Shown here one piece after another: positions 1-5,279 of a stretch of 7,009 nt of DNA. The notes under the pieces are model-generated. The model did not search any database and had not been told where the DNA came from. It saw only the letters and a program-made list of their open reading frames with translations. Each line of letters starts with the position of its first letter. The first letter of the stretch is position 1. Origin of the DNA: Acidimicrobiia bacterium (GTDB lineage Bacteria > Actinomycetota > Acidimicrobiia > IMCC26256 > JAENVU01); contig JAENVU010000011.1 of NCBI GenBank assembly GCA_016650415.1, forward strand, positions 1-7,009, given 5' to 3'. The position numbers and the translations under genes are program-made.

Positions 1-322
1 GGATGGTCATCCATCTCGGTCGGCGGTTACCCGACGACTCTTGCGGTCTACCCGGGAGTTGAACGGGCCGCCCGCTCCCTGTCTGACCTTGCTCCAAGTG
101 GGGTTTACCTAGCCGTCCGAGTCACCCCGGACGCTGGTGCGCTCTTACCGCACCGTTGCAACCTTGCCTGTGCGGAGCAGCCGCTCCGCCATCGGCGGTC
201 TGTTTTCTGTGGCACTTTCCTGCGGGTCACCCCGACTGGGTGTTACCCAGCACTTTGCCCTGTGGAGTCCGGACGTTCCTCGGACGGGTCAAGCCCGTAC
301 GCGACCACCCAGCCGGCTCACC
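1..322 (-). ncRNA. rnpB: RNase P RNA (bacterial class A), 3' end cut by window edge
   Basis: This is the catalytic RNA of ribonuclease P, which removes the 5' leader of pre-tRNAs together with the RnpA protein. Reading the minus strand, the conserved blocks occur in the right order: GAGGAACGTCCGGACTCCAC (complement of 262-281, the 5' strand of core helix P4), GTGCCACAGAAAACAGACCG (about 195-215), a TAAGAGCGCACCAGC block (about 134-148), CGGCTAGGTAAACCCCAC (about 99-116), GGGTAGACCGCA (about 44-55) and AGATGGATGACCATCC at the edge. This closely follows the actinobacterial (Streptomyces-like) type. The terminal ACAGAA...CCGGC block and the 3' half of P1 should lie just left of base 1, roughly 40-50 nt away. 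The 5' end near 322 is set by comparing GTGAGCCGGCTGGG with the usual P1 strand and is accurate to about 10 nt. Open frames crossing this stretch are spurious. Confidence 0.96.
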
Positions 323-345
323 ACCGCACCGCGAGTGTGGCACGT

Positions 346-1458
346 ATGCCAACGTGGGGGGTGAGCGAAGCCGAACCCACCCCCGGCTCGGACCGGCCGT
401 GGCACGTGTCGGTGACCGTGCCGACCGACGATCTCACCCAGGCCCGCACGATCTATCGGGAGTTGGAAGCGGTCGGGTACGACCGGGCCTTCTCCTTCGA
501 GGCCAAACACGACCCCTTCGTCCCGCTCGCGGTCGCGGCCGAGCACACCACCACGATCGAGCTCGGCACCGCCATCGCGATCGCATTCGCCCGGACACCC
601 ATGACCTTGGCCAACGTCGGCTGGGATCTGCAAACGGTGACCGGCGGACGGTTCGTGCTCGGGATCGGATCGCAGGTGCGGCCGCACATCGAGCAGCGGT
701 TCTCGATGCCGTGGTCACGCCCCGCGGAACGCCTCCGGGAGAACGTGCTGGCGATCCGCGCGATCTGGGACGCCTGGGAGCAGGGGACACCACTCGACTT
801 CCGCGGCGAGTTCTCCACCCACACCCGGATGATCCCCGCCTTCGACCCCGGACCGAACCCGTTCGGCCCGCCGCGGATCCTCACCGCGGGGGTCGGACCG
901 AAGATGACCGCGGTCGCCGGGGAAGTGGCCGACGGCTTCCTGGTGCATCCGGTCAACACGCGCCGTTCGCTTCAGGAGATCACCCTGCCGGCGATCGCGG
1001 CGGGCGCCGGTCGAGCGGGACGCGACCCGAGTGAGATCGAGATCGTGTGCGTCACGATCGTCGTCACCGGTCGCGACGACGCCGAGTTCACCCGCAGTCG
1101 GGACGCGGTCCGCGAACAACTCGCGTTCTACGGTTCGACACCCGCCTACGCGCCGGTCTTCTCACTCGAGGGCTACGGCGACCTGCACCCGACCTTGCGC
1201 ACAATGGCGAGAGAGAACCGCTGGACGGAGATGAGCGAACTGATCCCCGATGACCTCATCGACGCGATCGCGGTGGTGGGCGAGCCTCACCAGATCGCCG
1301 AGAAACTGAACGCGCGCCTCGCCGGCATCTCGCGGTCGGTCAGCCTCGTCAACAACCGCGCCCCCGACCCCGGTCACTTCGCCGAGATCGTTGCCGACCT
1401 TCACGCCGGGGAGTCGGGCTCCGATACTGCCGCGCGCGATCGACGCGACGCGACGTAG
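346..1458 (+). CDS. F420-dependent LLM-class oxidoreductase (TIGR03617-like)
   Basis: A flavin/deazaflavin-dependent oxidoreductase of the bacterial luciferase-like (TIM-barrel) superfamily, 370 aa, cytosolic. The substrate is unknown. The barrel begins at about residue 19 (WHVSVTVPTDD). Residues 66-82 (EHTTTIELGTAIAIAFA) and 101-119 (GRFVLGIGSQVRPHIEQRF) are family hallmarks; the second is the cofactor-proximal strand-loop typical of F420-using members. A GVGPKM / GEVADGFLVHP segment and a C-terminal GEPHQIAEKL segment also fit. The overall pattern resembles the MSMEG_2256 group from memory; no search was run. Start choice: an in-frame ATG at 262 lies inside the antisense of rnpB and is rejected. 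ATG 346 is used; GTG 361 is a credible alternative, and neither has a clean Shine-Dalgarno. The 3' end overlaps the converging membrane-protein gene by 58 bp. Confidence 0.9.
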   Translation: MPTWGVSEAEPTPGSDRPWHVSVTVPTDDLTQARTIYRELEAVGYDRAFSFEAKHDPFVPLAVAAEHTTTIELGTAIAIAFARTPMTLANVGWDLQTVTGGRFVLGIGSQVRPHIEQRFSMPWSRPAERLRENVLAIRAIWDAWEQGTPLDFRGEFSTHTRMIPAFDPGPNPFGPPRILTAGVGPKMTAVAGEVADGFLVHPVNTRRSLQEITLPAIAAGAGRAGRDPSEIEIVCVTIVVTGRDDAEFTRSRDAVREQLAFYGSTPAYAPVFSLEGYGDLHPTLRTMARENRWTEMSELIPDDLIDAIAVVGEPHQIAEKLNARLAGISRSVSLVNNRAPDPGHFAEIVADLHAGESGSDTAARDRRDAT

Positions 1459-1853
1459 CCACCGATCACGCCGAAGAACGCCGCGAAGATCAACTGGCCG
1501 AAGATTCCGCCGACGGTCAGCGCCGGGTTCCGGCCGGTGAACAACGGCTGGGTCGAGTCGCGCACCGCCCAGATGAGAATGCGGATCGGAATCCAGCCGA
1601 CGAACGCGCCGATCGCGCCGATCATGCCATTGGAATACGGGGCGTCGGCCGCCATCCGCGCGGCCACGAAACCCGACACCACGTAGACGGTGAAGAGTGC
1701 GATCGCGAATGCCGGCGCCCACCCGCTGTGATCGAAGTCCTTGACGTTCCGGTCGATCGCGACGCGCGCCGCCGAGAGCGGCACGAAGAGCAGCACCCCG
1801 ATCGCCGCGCCACGCGCCACGGCGTTGCGATCGATGACCGATGCACGGCTCAC
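1401..1853 (-). CDS. small four-helix membrane protein of unknown function
   Basis: A 150-aa protein with four predicted membrane helices at about residues 12-30, 45-64, 74-96 and 113-135, a short basic N-terminus and an Arg-rich, non-conserved tail (SRRSRAA...). Glycine-rich helix stretches (MIGAIGAFVGW, VGGIFGQL) suggest tight helix packing. I do not recognise the family, and no catalytic motif is visible. The GTG start overlaps the stop of the upstream exchanger gene in a GTGA arrangement, with a GGAGG ribosome site 7 nt ahead, so the two are very probably co-transcribed and translationally coupled. That suggests, but does not show, an accessory role for the exchanger. The tail overlaps the 3' end of the opposing oxidoreductase gene (58 bp), leaving no room for a conventional terminator between them. 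A longer open frame extends upstream, but it runs antisense-style through the exchanger and is not real. Confidence 0.8.
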   Translation of the reverse strand: MSRASVIDRNAVARGAAIGVLLFVPLSAARVAIDRNVKDFDHSGWAPAFAIALFTVYVVSGFVAARMAADAPYSNGMIGAIGAFVGWIPIRILIWAVRDSTQPLFTGRNPALTVGGIFGQLIFAAFFGVIGGYVASRRSRAAVSEPDSPA

Positions 1854-3145
1854 GGCGTCGCCTCCATTTCGGGGGCGTCGCCGCGGGCGAGTTCGGTGAG
1901 GGGGGTGCGGAACGCATCGCGGAGCAAGGCGCGCAGAGTACGCCGCTTCCCGTAGAAGATGGCGGCAGCGAGGATCAGGTAGACGGACCCGACGAGGATG
2001 CGCTCCACCTCGTGAATCCCGTCGGGCAACACGGCACCCAGGACGAACTGGGAGAGGAAGAGCCCGAGCAACGTCGCCGCTTCCTTCACCGAGATGGTGC
2101 GGTCCGTGAGCACTGCGACCGCATAGGCCGACTGTGCCGCGGTGAGGAAGAGCTCCTCGCGCTGGAGGGTGTCGAGCGGCAGGCCGTGCCACGAGCTCGA
2201 CGAGACCGCGAAGACGATCGGCAACGTCCCGACCAGCAAGGTCCACTGGTTCACCTTCGACGACACGAGGGTGCCGAGACCGGCCTCGGTGTTGAGCCGC
2301 CACGCGAACAGCCCCGCGACGAGCAGTTCGGGTGCCTCCGACGCGAGCGGCGCCAGCCACTGCACCAGCAGGAACTGGGAGATGCCGAACTCCTGGCCCG
2401 TCTCGACGAGCGACTCGGCGAACCCCTCGGCACACAACACGATCACGCCGGCCGCGAAGACGAGCAGCAGGCCGACCACGATGCGGCGTTGCCGGCGGGG
2501 AAGCCCGCCGATGAACTGGGCCGGCCCGACCAGGTGCGGTTCCTCGGCCGGGGCTCGCGCCACCCGCACGATGTACGCGAGGAAGAGCGACGCGAGCACG
2601 ACCGCATCGGTCAGCGTGATCGTGCGTTTGAGCGGCAGGGTGAGCGAGTAGAGCGTCGCGACCGCGAGGAACCCGATCTCGATCGAGTGGGAACGGGTCA
2701 GGGAGACCTCTTCGTCGAGTCCGCCCTCGTAGCCGTCGTCCTGGGCGATGCGCCGCATGCGCCACGCGGCGAGGAGTACGACCATCGACCAACCGATACC
2801 GATGAGGAGCCGGTTGCCGCCGGTCATGTTGGCCAGGGCCAGCGGTGCGTACTTGTCGGGGTTGGTGCCCGCCTTGGAGGTGAAGACGAAGTCGACCGCG
2901 TATTCCGGGAGCACCGCGATCAAGGCCAGCACGGCCAGCGCGAGACCCTGGGAGACATCGAGTTGGAGGGCTTCGGCCGCCCAGGCCAGCAGAAAGGCCG
3001 AGCCGATCACGGCCATTCCGAACAGGATCGCGTCGACCCACGCGGTCCCGTGGATGCCGGTGATGCGCAGAAAGAGGCCCGGAATCGTGACGGCCACGGC
3101 CATGGCGATCGCGATCAATTGACCGCGAGTCCGGGAGGAATCCAT
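1850..3145 (-). CDS. Na+/Ca2+ (CaCA-superfamily) cation antiporter-like membrane protein
   Basis: A 431-aa inner-membrane cation exchanger-like protein with about 10-11 hydrophobic helices and the two alpha repeats of the CaCA superfamily (Pfam PF01699 type). Repeat 1: AVLPEYAVD at 77-85 and NMTGGNRLLIG at 106-116. Repeat 2: APLASEAPEL at 265-274 and SSKVNQWTLLVG at 295-306. The acidic residues E81 and E273 and the following Asn residues N106/N111 and N299 sit where the ion-coordinating residues of this superfamily lie. The repeats are unequal: repeat 1 lacks the usual Gly-Thr-Ser before Pro-Glu. An acidic cytosolic-type loop (about 136-147, DDGYEGGLDEE) and a basic loop (216-221) separate the halves. 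Ion specificity (Na+, Ca2+, K+, H+) cannot be read from sequence. Start ATG 3145 is chosen over an upstream ATG (3280) because the hydrophobic core begins right after it and a TAGGAT box lies 8 nt before it. It overlaps the next gene by 4 nt. Confidence 0.88.
   Translation of the reverse strand: MDSSRTRGQLIAIAMAVAVTIPGLFLRITGIHGTAWVDAILFGMAVIGSAFLLAWAAEALQLDVSQGLALAVLALIAVLPEYAVDFVFTSKAGTNPDKYAPLALANMTGGNRLLIGIGWSMVVLLAAWRMRRIAQDDGYEGGLDEEVSLTRSHSIEIGFLAVATLYSLTLPLKRTITLTDAVVLASLFLAYIVRVARAPAEEPHLVGPAQFIGGLPRRQRRIVVGLLLVFAAGVIVLCAEGFAESLVETGQEFGISQFLLVQWLAPLASEAPELLVAGLFAWRLNTEAGLGTLVSSKVNQWTLLVGTLPIVFAVSSSSWHGLPLDTLQREELFLTAAQSAYAVAVLTDRTISVKEAATLLGLFLSQFVLGAVLPDGIHEVERILVGSVYLILAAAIFYGKRRTLRALLRDAFRTPLTELARGDAPEMEATP
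1861..1865 (-). promoter_or_regulatory. Shine-Dalgarno (GGAGG) for the coupled membrane-protein gene
   Basis: On the minus strand GGAGG is followed by a 7-nt spacer and then the GTG start at 1853. The site lies inside the last codons of the exchanger (the Met-Glu-Ala of its C-terminus). It decides the start of the downstream gene and supports reinitiation at the GTGA overlap. Confidence 0.75.
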
Positions 3146-3153
3146 CGCCGGCG

Positions 3154-3159
3154 ATCCTA
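3154..3159 (-). promoter_or_regulatory. putative -10 box (TAGGAT) for the exchanger operon, leaderless type
   Basis: On the minus strand TAGGAT is followed by 8 nt and then the ATG at 3145, the spacing expected if transcription starts at the A of the start codon. It fits the actinobacterial TANNNT -10 pattern. No good -35 is seen. The embedded AGGA could instead be a weak ribosome site, so this is an inference. Confidence 0.45.
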
Positions 3160-3200
3160 CGAGAGGCCGGTGCGAGGAGCCCGGCCCGGGTCGGATGACC

Positions 3201-3235
3201 CAGGCCCCCCGGAATCGACTCAGGTCCGCCGGAAT
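3201..3235. repeat. direct repeat, two 15-bp copies at 20-bp period, in the divergent control region
   Basis: Copy 1 (3201-3215) is CAGGCCCCCCGGAAT and copy 2 (3221-3235) is CAGGTCCGCCGGAAT, identical at 13 of 15 positions. The 20-bp spacing is close to two helical turns, so a protein bound to both would lie on one face of the DNA. Copy 2 ends in the GGAAT used as the -35 of the proposed whiB promoter. Possible binding site for a regulator of whiB and/or the exchanger; the binding protein is unknown. Confidence 0.6.
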
Positions 3236-3256
3236 ACGCGCCGACAAGACGCCGTT
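3231..3256 (+). promoter_or_regulatory. SigR/SigH-type ECF promoter ahead of whiB (GGAAT-N18-GTT)
   Basis: GGAAT at 3231-3235 and GTT at 3254-3256 are separated by exactly 18 nt. This is the consensus for the thiol-oxidative-stress ECF sigma factors SigR (Streptomyces) and SigH (Mycobacterium). Transcription would start at about 3262-3266, leaving a leader of roughly 20 nt that carries GAGG (3274-3277) before the preferred whiB start at 3284. The elements are short, so a chance match remains possible, but position and spacing both fit. Confidence 0.55.
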
Positions 3257-3266
3257 CGTCCGAACG
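3253..3266. repeat. perfect 6-bp inverted repeat CGTTCG-TC-CGAACG
   Basis: A small palindrome overlapping the -10 GTT and the predicted start of the whiB transcript. The half-sites are in the opposite order to the actinobacterial LexA box (GAAC-N4-GTTC), so it is not an SOS box. It could be an operator or chance. Confidence 0.35.
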
Positions 3267-3273
3267 ACCCCAT

Positions 3274-3277
3274 GAGG
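3274..3277 (+). promoter_or_regulatory. Shine-Dalgarno (GAGG) deciding the whiB start
   Basis: GAGG lies 6 nt before the ATG at 3284. The other two candidate ATGs (3272, 3293) have no such element at a suitable distance. Confidence 0.5.
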
Positions 3278-3283
3278 CACTCC

Positions 3284-3550
3284 ATGATTGCGATGACGGT
3301 TCTGGCCCCAGTCTCAGACTGGCGAGATCTTGCCCTCTGCCGCGGTGTCGACCCGGCGATCTTCCATCCCGAACTCGAAGAGGAAGACGAGCGGGCGTCG
3401 GACCCGGCCCGGGCCGTGTGTTTCCAGTGCCCGGTGCGCGAAGCGTGTCTCGAACATGCGATTGCCGTCCGTGAGAAGCACGGCGTCTGGGGCGGTTTGA
3501 GTTCGCGCGAACGGCGACGGCTGATCCGTCGTCGGCGCCGCGCCGCATAG
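3284..3550 (+). CDS. WhiB-family iron-sulphur transcriptional regulator
   Basis: An 88-aa WhiB-like (Wbl) protein, a DNA-associated regulator that carries an O2- and NO-sensitive [4Fe-4S] cluster and usually works with the principal sigma factor. The four cluster cysteines are C19, C46, C49 and C55 (C-X26-C-X2-C-X5-C, with CFQCPVREAC). The Wbl turn GVWGG follows at 67-71 and a basic DNA-binding tail (RERRRLIRRRRR) at 75-86. W13 and the LCRGVDPAIFHP block are also typical. Length is normal for the short Wbl class. I cannot assign it to WhiB1, WhiB2 or another paralogue. Three in-frame ATGs are close together (3272, 3284, 3293); 3284 is preferred because GAGG (3274-3277) lies 6 nt before it. 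Control is probably by the GGAAT-N18-GTT promoter. It is divergent from the exchanger operon and followed by a strong hairpin. Confidence 0.95.
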   Translation: MIAMTVLAPVSDWRDLALCRGVDPAIFHPELEEEDERASDPARAVCFQCPVREACLEHAIAVREKHGVWGGLSSRERRRLIRRRRRAA

Positions 3551-3585
3551 CGCCTTCGGCGTCAACCGTTCTTCCACCTTCACCT

Positions 3586-3619
3586 CGTCGAGACGCGTGC
3601 CCCCCGCCGCGTCTCGACG
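3586..3619 (+). terminator. perfect 12-bp stem / 10-nt loop hairpin after whiB (terminator or operator)
   Basis: CGTCGAGACGCG (3586-3597) is the exact reverse complement of CGCGTCTCGACG (3608-3619), around a C-rich 10-nt loop. It starts 35 nt after the whiB stop. There is no real U-tract (only GCGTTCT follows), which is common for actinobacterial terminators. The right arm also falls in the -35 to spacer region of the putative kinase promoter, so a regulatory site is an alternative reading. Confidence 0.6.
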
Positions 3620-3626
3620 CGCGTTC

Positions 3627-3632
3627 TAACGT
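3627..3632 (+). promoter_or_regulatory. putative -10 box (TAACGT) for the AarF-family gene, leaderless type
   Basis: TAACGT matches TANNNT and ends 7 nt before the ATG at 3640. No Shine-Dalgarno precedes that ATG (only CCCCCGG), which agrees with a leaderless transcript. Inference from position and motif only. Confidence 0.45.
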
Positions 3633-3639
3633 CCCCCGG

Positions 3640-5115
3640 ATGAAGCGCCCGGCTGCCGTTGGATTCAGCATCGGGGCGGTGGCAGGTGTTGCCGCCGCCG
3701 CCGTCGCCCGCCGACGGGCCGCGACGACCGCCGGACCGGTGGTGTCGGCAACGTCGGTCGGTCGCAACGTCCGTTTGGCCCGCCTCGGGGCCCGGGCCGG
3801 TGCCCGCCACACCGTCGCCAGCGCCCAGAGCGTCTTTGCATCGGCGGCCCGTCGCGAGGCGATCGACCGCAGTGTCGAGTTGCGCCACGCCGAGGACATC
3901 GCCCGCGAACTCGGGGCGATGAAGGGCGCGCTGATGAAGCTCGGCCAGATGGTGAGTTATCTCGATGAGGGTCTGCCCGAGCACGTGCGCACCGTTCTCT
4001 CGCAACTCCAGCAGGACGCGCCGCCGATGAGCGTGGAACTCGCGGCCCGGGTGATCGAGGAACAACTCGGCGCTCCGCCCGACGCCGTGTTCGCCCGGTT
4101 CGACCCCGATCCGATTGCCGCCGCGTCGATCGGCCAGGTGCATCGGGCGCTGACCCACGATGGTCGAGCCGTCGCGGTCAAGATCCAGTACCCGGGTATC
4201 GCGGAAGCCGTCGAGTCCGATCTCGGCAACGTGGGCTTGTTGTTCGGCGGTATCGGTCGTGCCTACCCGGGCTTCGAGGCCGGTCCGCTCGTCGACGAGC
4301 TGCGCGATCGTCTGCGCGAGGAGTTGGACTACGAACTCGAAGCGCAGCGTCAGCAGCAGTTTGCCGACTACTACGCGGCGCATCCCTTCATTCACGTCCC
4401 CTCGGTGATTCCGCAGCTGAGTACGGCCAGCGTGCTGACCTCGGAGCTGGCCGAAGGCGTGCGGTTCTCCGAAGCCGAAACCTGGCCGGCCGAACAGCGC
4501 GACCTCGCGGGTGAAGCGATCTTCCGCTTCGTGTTCCGGTCGTTCTACCGCCTGCACCTGTTCAACGGGGATCCCCACCCCGGCAACTACCTGTTCCGGC
4601 CGGACGGTCGGGTCACCTTCCTCGATTTCGGCCTGGTCAAGGCGTTCGCGCCCCCCGACATCGCCCTCATCCGTCGGCTCATCGAAACGATCGTGCTCGA
4701 TCCGGATCCCGTCGAGTTCCGCCTCGCGATGGAGCGGGCGGGGTTTCTCCAACCCGATGCGCCGGTCAGCAACGAGGCGGTCACCGAATACTTCGGGCAC
4801 TTCTACGCCCACATGCGCGAGCGTGGTCGCCACACGATAACCGGCGAGTTCGCCAGTGAGACGGTCCGCCGGTTCTTCGACGTCAACGGCCCCTACGGCG
4901 ACGTGATGCGCCATGCCAACGTGCCGCCGGCCTTCGTCGTCGTGCAACGAGTGAACCTGGGTCTGTTCGCGGTGCTGGCCCAGCTCGGCGCGACGGCCGA
5001 CTGGCGGTCGGTGGGCGAGGAACTCTGGCCGTGGGTCAATGGCCCACCGTCGTCCGCTTTGGGGGAGCTCGAAGCGGAGTGGATCGCGGTCCACCATCCG
5101 GAGCTGGGGCACTGA
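3640..5115 (+). CDS. AarF/UbiB/ABC1-family atypical kinase
   Basis: A 491-aa member of the ABC1/UbiB/ADCK protein-kinase-like family. The N-terminus has a short hydrophobic Ala/Gly stretch (about 5-23) followed by Arg residues, perhaps a membrane anchor. Family motifs in order: KxGQ at 100-103 (KLGQ), the Ala-rich nucleotide loop AAAS at 160-163 in place of the usual Gly-rich loop, the invariant VAVK lysine at K181, the catalytic loop GDPHPGN at 310-316 (D311, N316), and DFG at 329-331. All key residues are present, so it is probably active as an ATPase or kinase. In proteobacteria UbiB supports ubiquinone synthesis; most actinobacteria use menaquinone, so the role here (lipid or quinone handling, or oxidative-stress related) is open. 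The loop reads FNGDPHPGN where many members have HADPHPGN. Single-gene unit: whiB lies 89 bp upstream behind a hairpin, and the next unit begins 62 bp downstream with its own putative -10. Confidence 0.93.
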   Translation: MKRPAAVGFSIGAVAGVAAAAVARRRAATTAGPVVSATSVGRNVRLARLGARAGARHTVASAQSVFASAARREAIDRSVELRHAEDIARELGAMKGALMKLGQMVSYLDEGLPEHVRTVLSQLQQDAPPMSVELAARVIEEQLGAPPDAVFARFDPDPIAAASIGQVHRALTHDGRAVAVKIQYPGIAEAVESDLGNVGLLFGGIGRAYPGFEAGPLVDELRDRLREELDYELEAQRQQQFADYYAAHPFIHVPSVIPQLSTASVLTSELAEGVRFSEAETWPAEQRDLAGEAIFRFVFRSFYRLHLFNGDPHPGNYLFRPDGRVTFLDFGLVKAFAPPDIALIRRLIETIVLDPDPVEFRLAMERAGFLQPDAPVSNEAVTEYFGHFYAHMRERGRHTITGEFASETVRRFFDVNGPYGDVMRHANVPPAFVVVQRVNLGLFAVLAQLGATADWRSVGEELWPWVNGPPSSALGELEAEWIAVHHPELGH

Positions 5116-5162
5116 ACCTGGGATCCGACCGAGACAACCCCGGCGTGGACGCGAGTGACCGG

Positions 5163-5168
5163 TAGGCT
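5163..5168 (+). promoter_or_regulatory. putative -10 box (TAGGCT) for the mini-ORF/trpD unit, leaderless type
   Basis: TAGGCT fits TANNNT and ends 9 nt before the ATG at 5178. No Shine-Dalgarno is visible before that ATG. If this is the promoter, the mini-ORF begins at or within a base or two of the transcript start and trpD has no ribosome site of its own. Confidence 0.45.
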
Positions 5169-5177
5169 CGATTCCTC

Positions 5178-5279
5178 ATGGATTTCGAACTCTCCCGGGA
5201 GCAGGCCGGGGTCGTGGTCGGCGGCTGCCGGACGTTCGGTGGCCGAATCCTCACCATGAGTGATCGGACCGTCGAGTGA
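5178..5279 (+). CDS. 33-aa upstream ORF coupled to trpD; resembles an acyl-CoA dehydrogenase N-terminus
   Basis: ATG 5178 to TGA 5277-5279 encodes 33 residues beginning MDFELSREQ and continuing through VVVGGCRTFGGRIL to TMSDRTVE. Both the start and the CRTF.GRIL spacing resemble the first helix of acyl-CoA dehydrogenases (commonly MDFxLSEEQ... followed by an R-F-A-E/R-R pattern), but the frame stops after 33 codons and no other ACAD sequence follows. Its TGA overlaps the GTG start of trpD (GTGA), and trpD has no ribosome site of its own. So it may be a relic whose translation start now drives trpD, a regulatory leader peptide, or chance. It has no Trp codon, which argues against classical trp attenuation. 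A small hairpin (TTCGG-TGG-CCGAA, 5235-5247) lies inside it. The ACAD likeness is from memory of the family. Confidence 0.45.
   Translation: MDFELSREQAGVVVGGCRTFGGRILTMSDRTVE

Noticed and set aside
262..345. N-terminal extension of the oxidoreductase from ATG 262
   Set aside because: It lies antisense to conserved RNase P RNA (P4 strand) and its residues do not look like the family.
323..370. A specific -35/-10 promoter for rnpB on the minus strand
   Set aside because: TTGGCA (347-352) is present, but no acceptable -10 lies 16-19 bp downstream, so I could not place it honestly.
137..1034. Plus-strand frames starting at 137 and 156
   Set aside because: They cross rnpB and then run as Arg/Pro-rich shadows of the oxidoreductase.
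3211..3236. A second GGAAT-type promoter from the first repeat copy
   Set aside because: GGAAT at 3211-3215 has ATA, not GTT, 18 nt downstream.
3253..3266. LexA/SOS box ahead of whiB
   Set aside because: Half-sites are GTTC-N4-GAAC, the reverse order of the actinobacterial GAAC-N4-GTTC box.
1841..3283. Long plus-strand extension of the WhiB frame to 1841
   Set aside because: It is charged low-complexity sequence antisense to the exchanger; WhiB proteins are short and start near 3284.
1854..3899. Long upstream extension of the four-helix protein frame (total 832 codons)
   Set aside because: Upstream of 1853 it is an Arg/Gly-rich shadow of the exchanger; the GGAGG-GTG start is far better.
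3580..5112. 510-codon minus-strand frame opposite the AarF-family gene
   Set aside because: High-GC antisense shadow with no recognisable motif; the plus strand has every ABC1 motif.
5116..5162. Terminator after the AarF-family gene
   Set aside because: No stable hairpin is visible in this 47-bp stretch.
5178..5279. Classical trp attenuator leader peptide
   Set aside because: There are no Trp codons in the peptide and no competing terminator/antiterminator stems that I can see.
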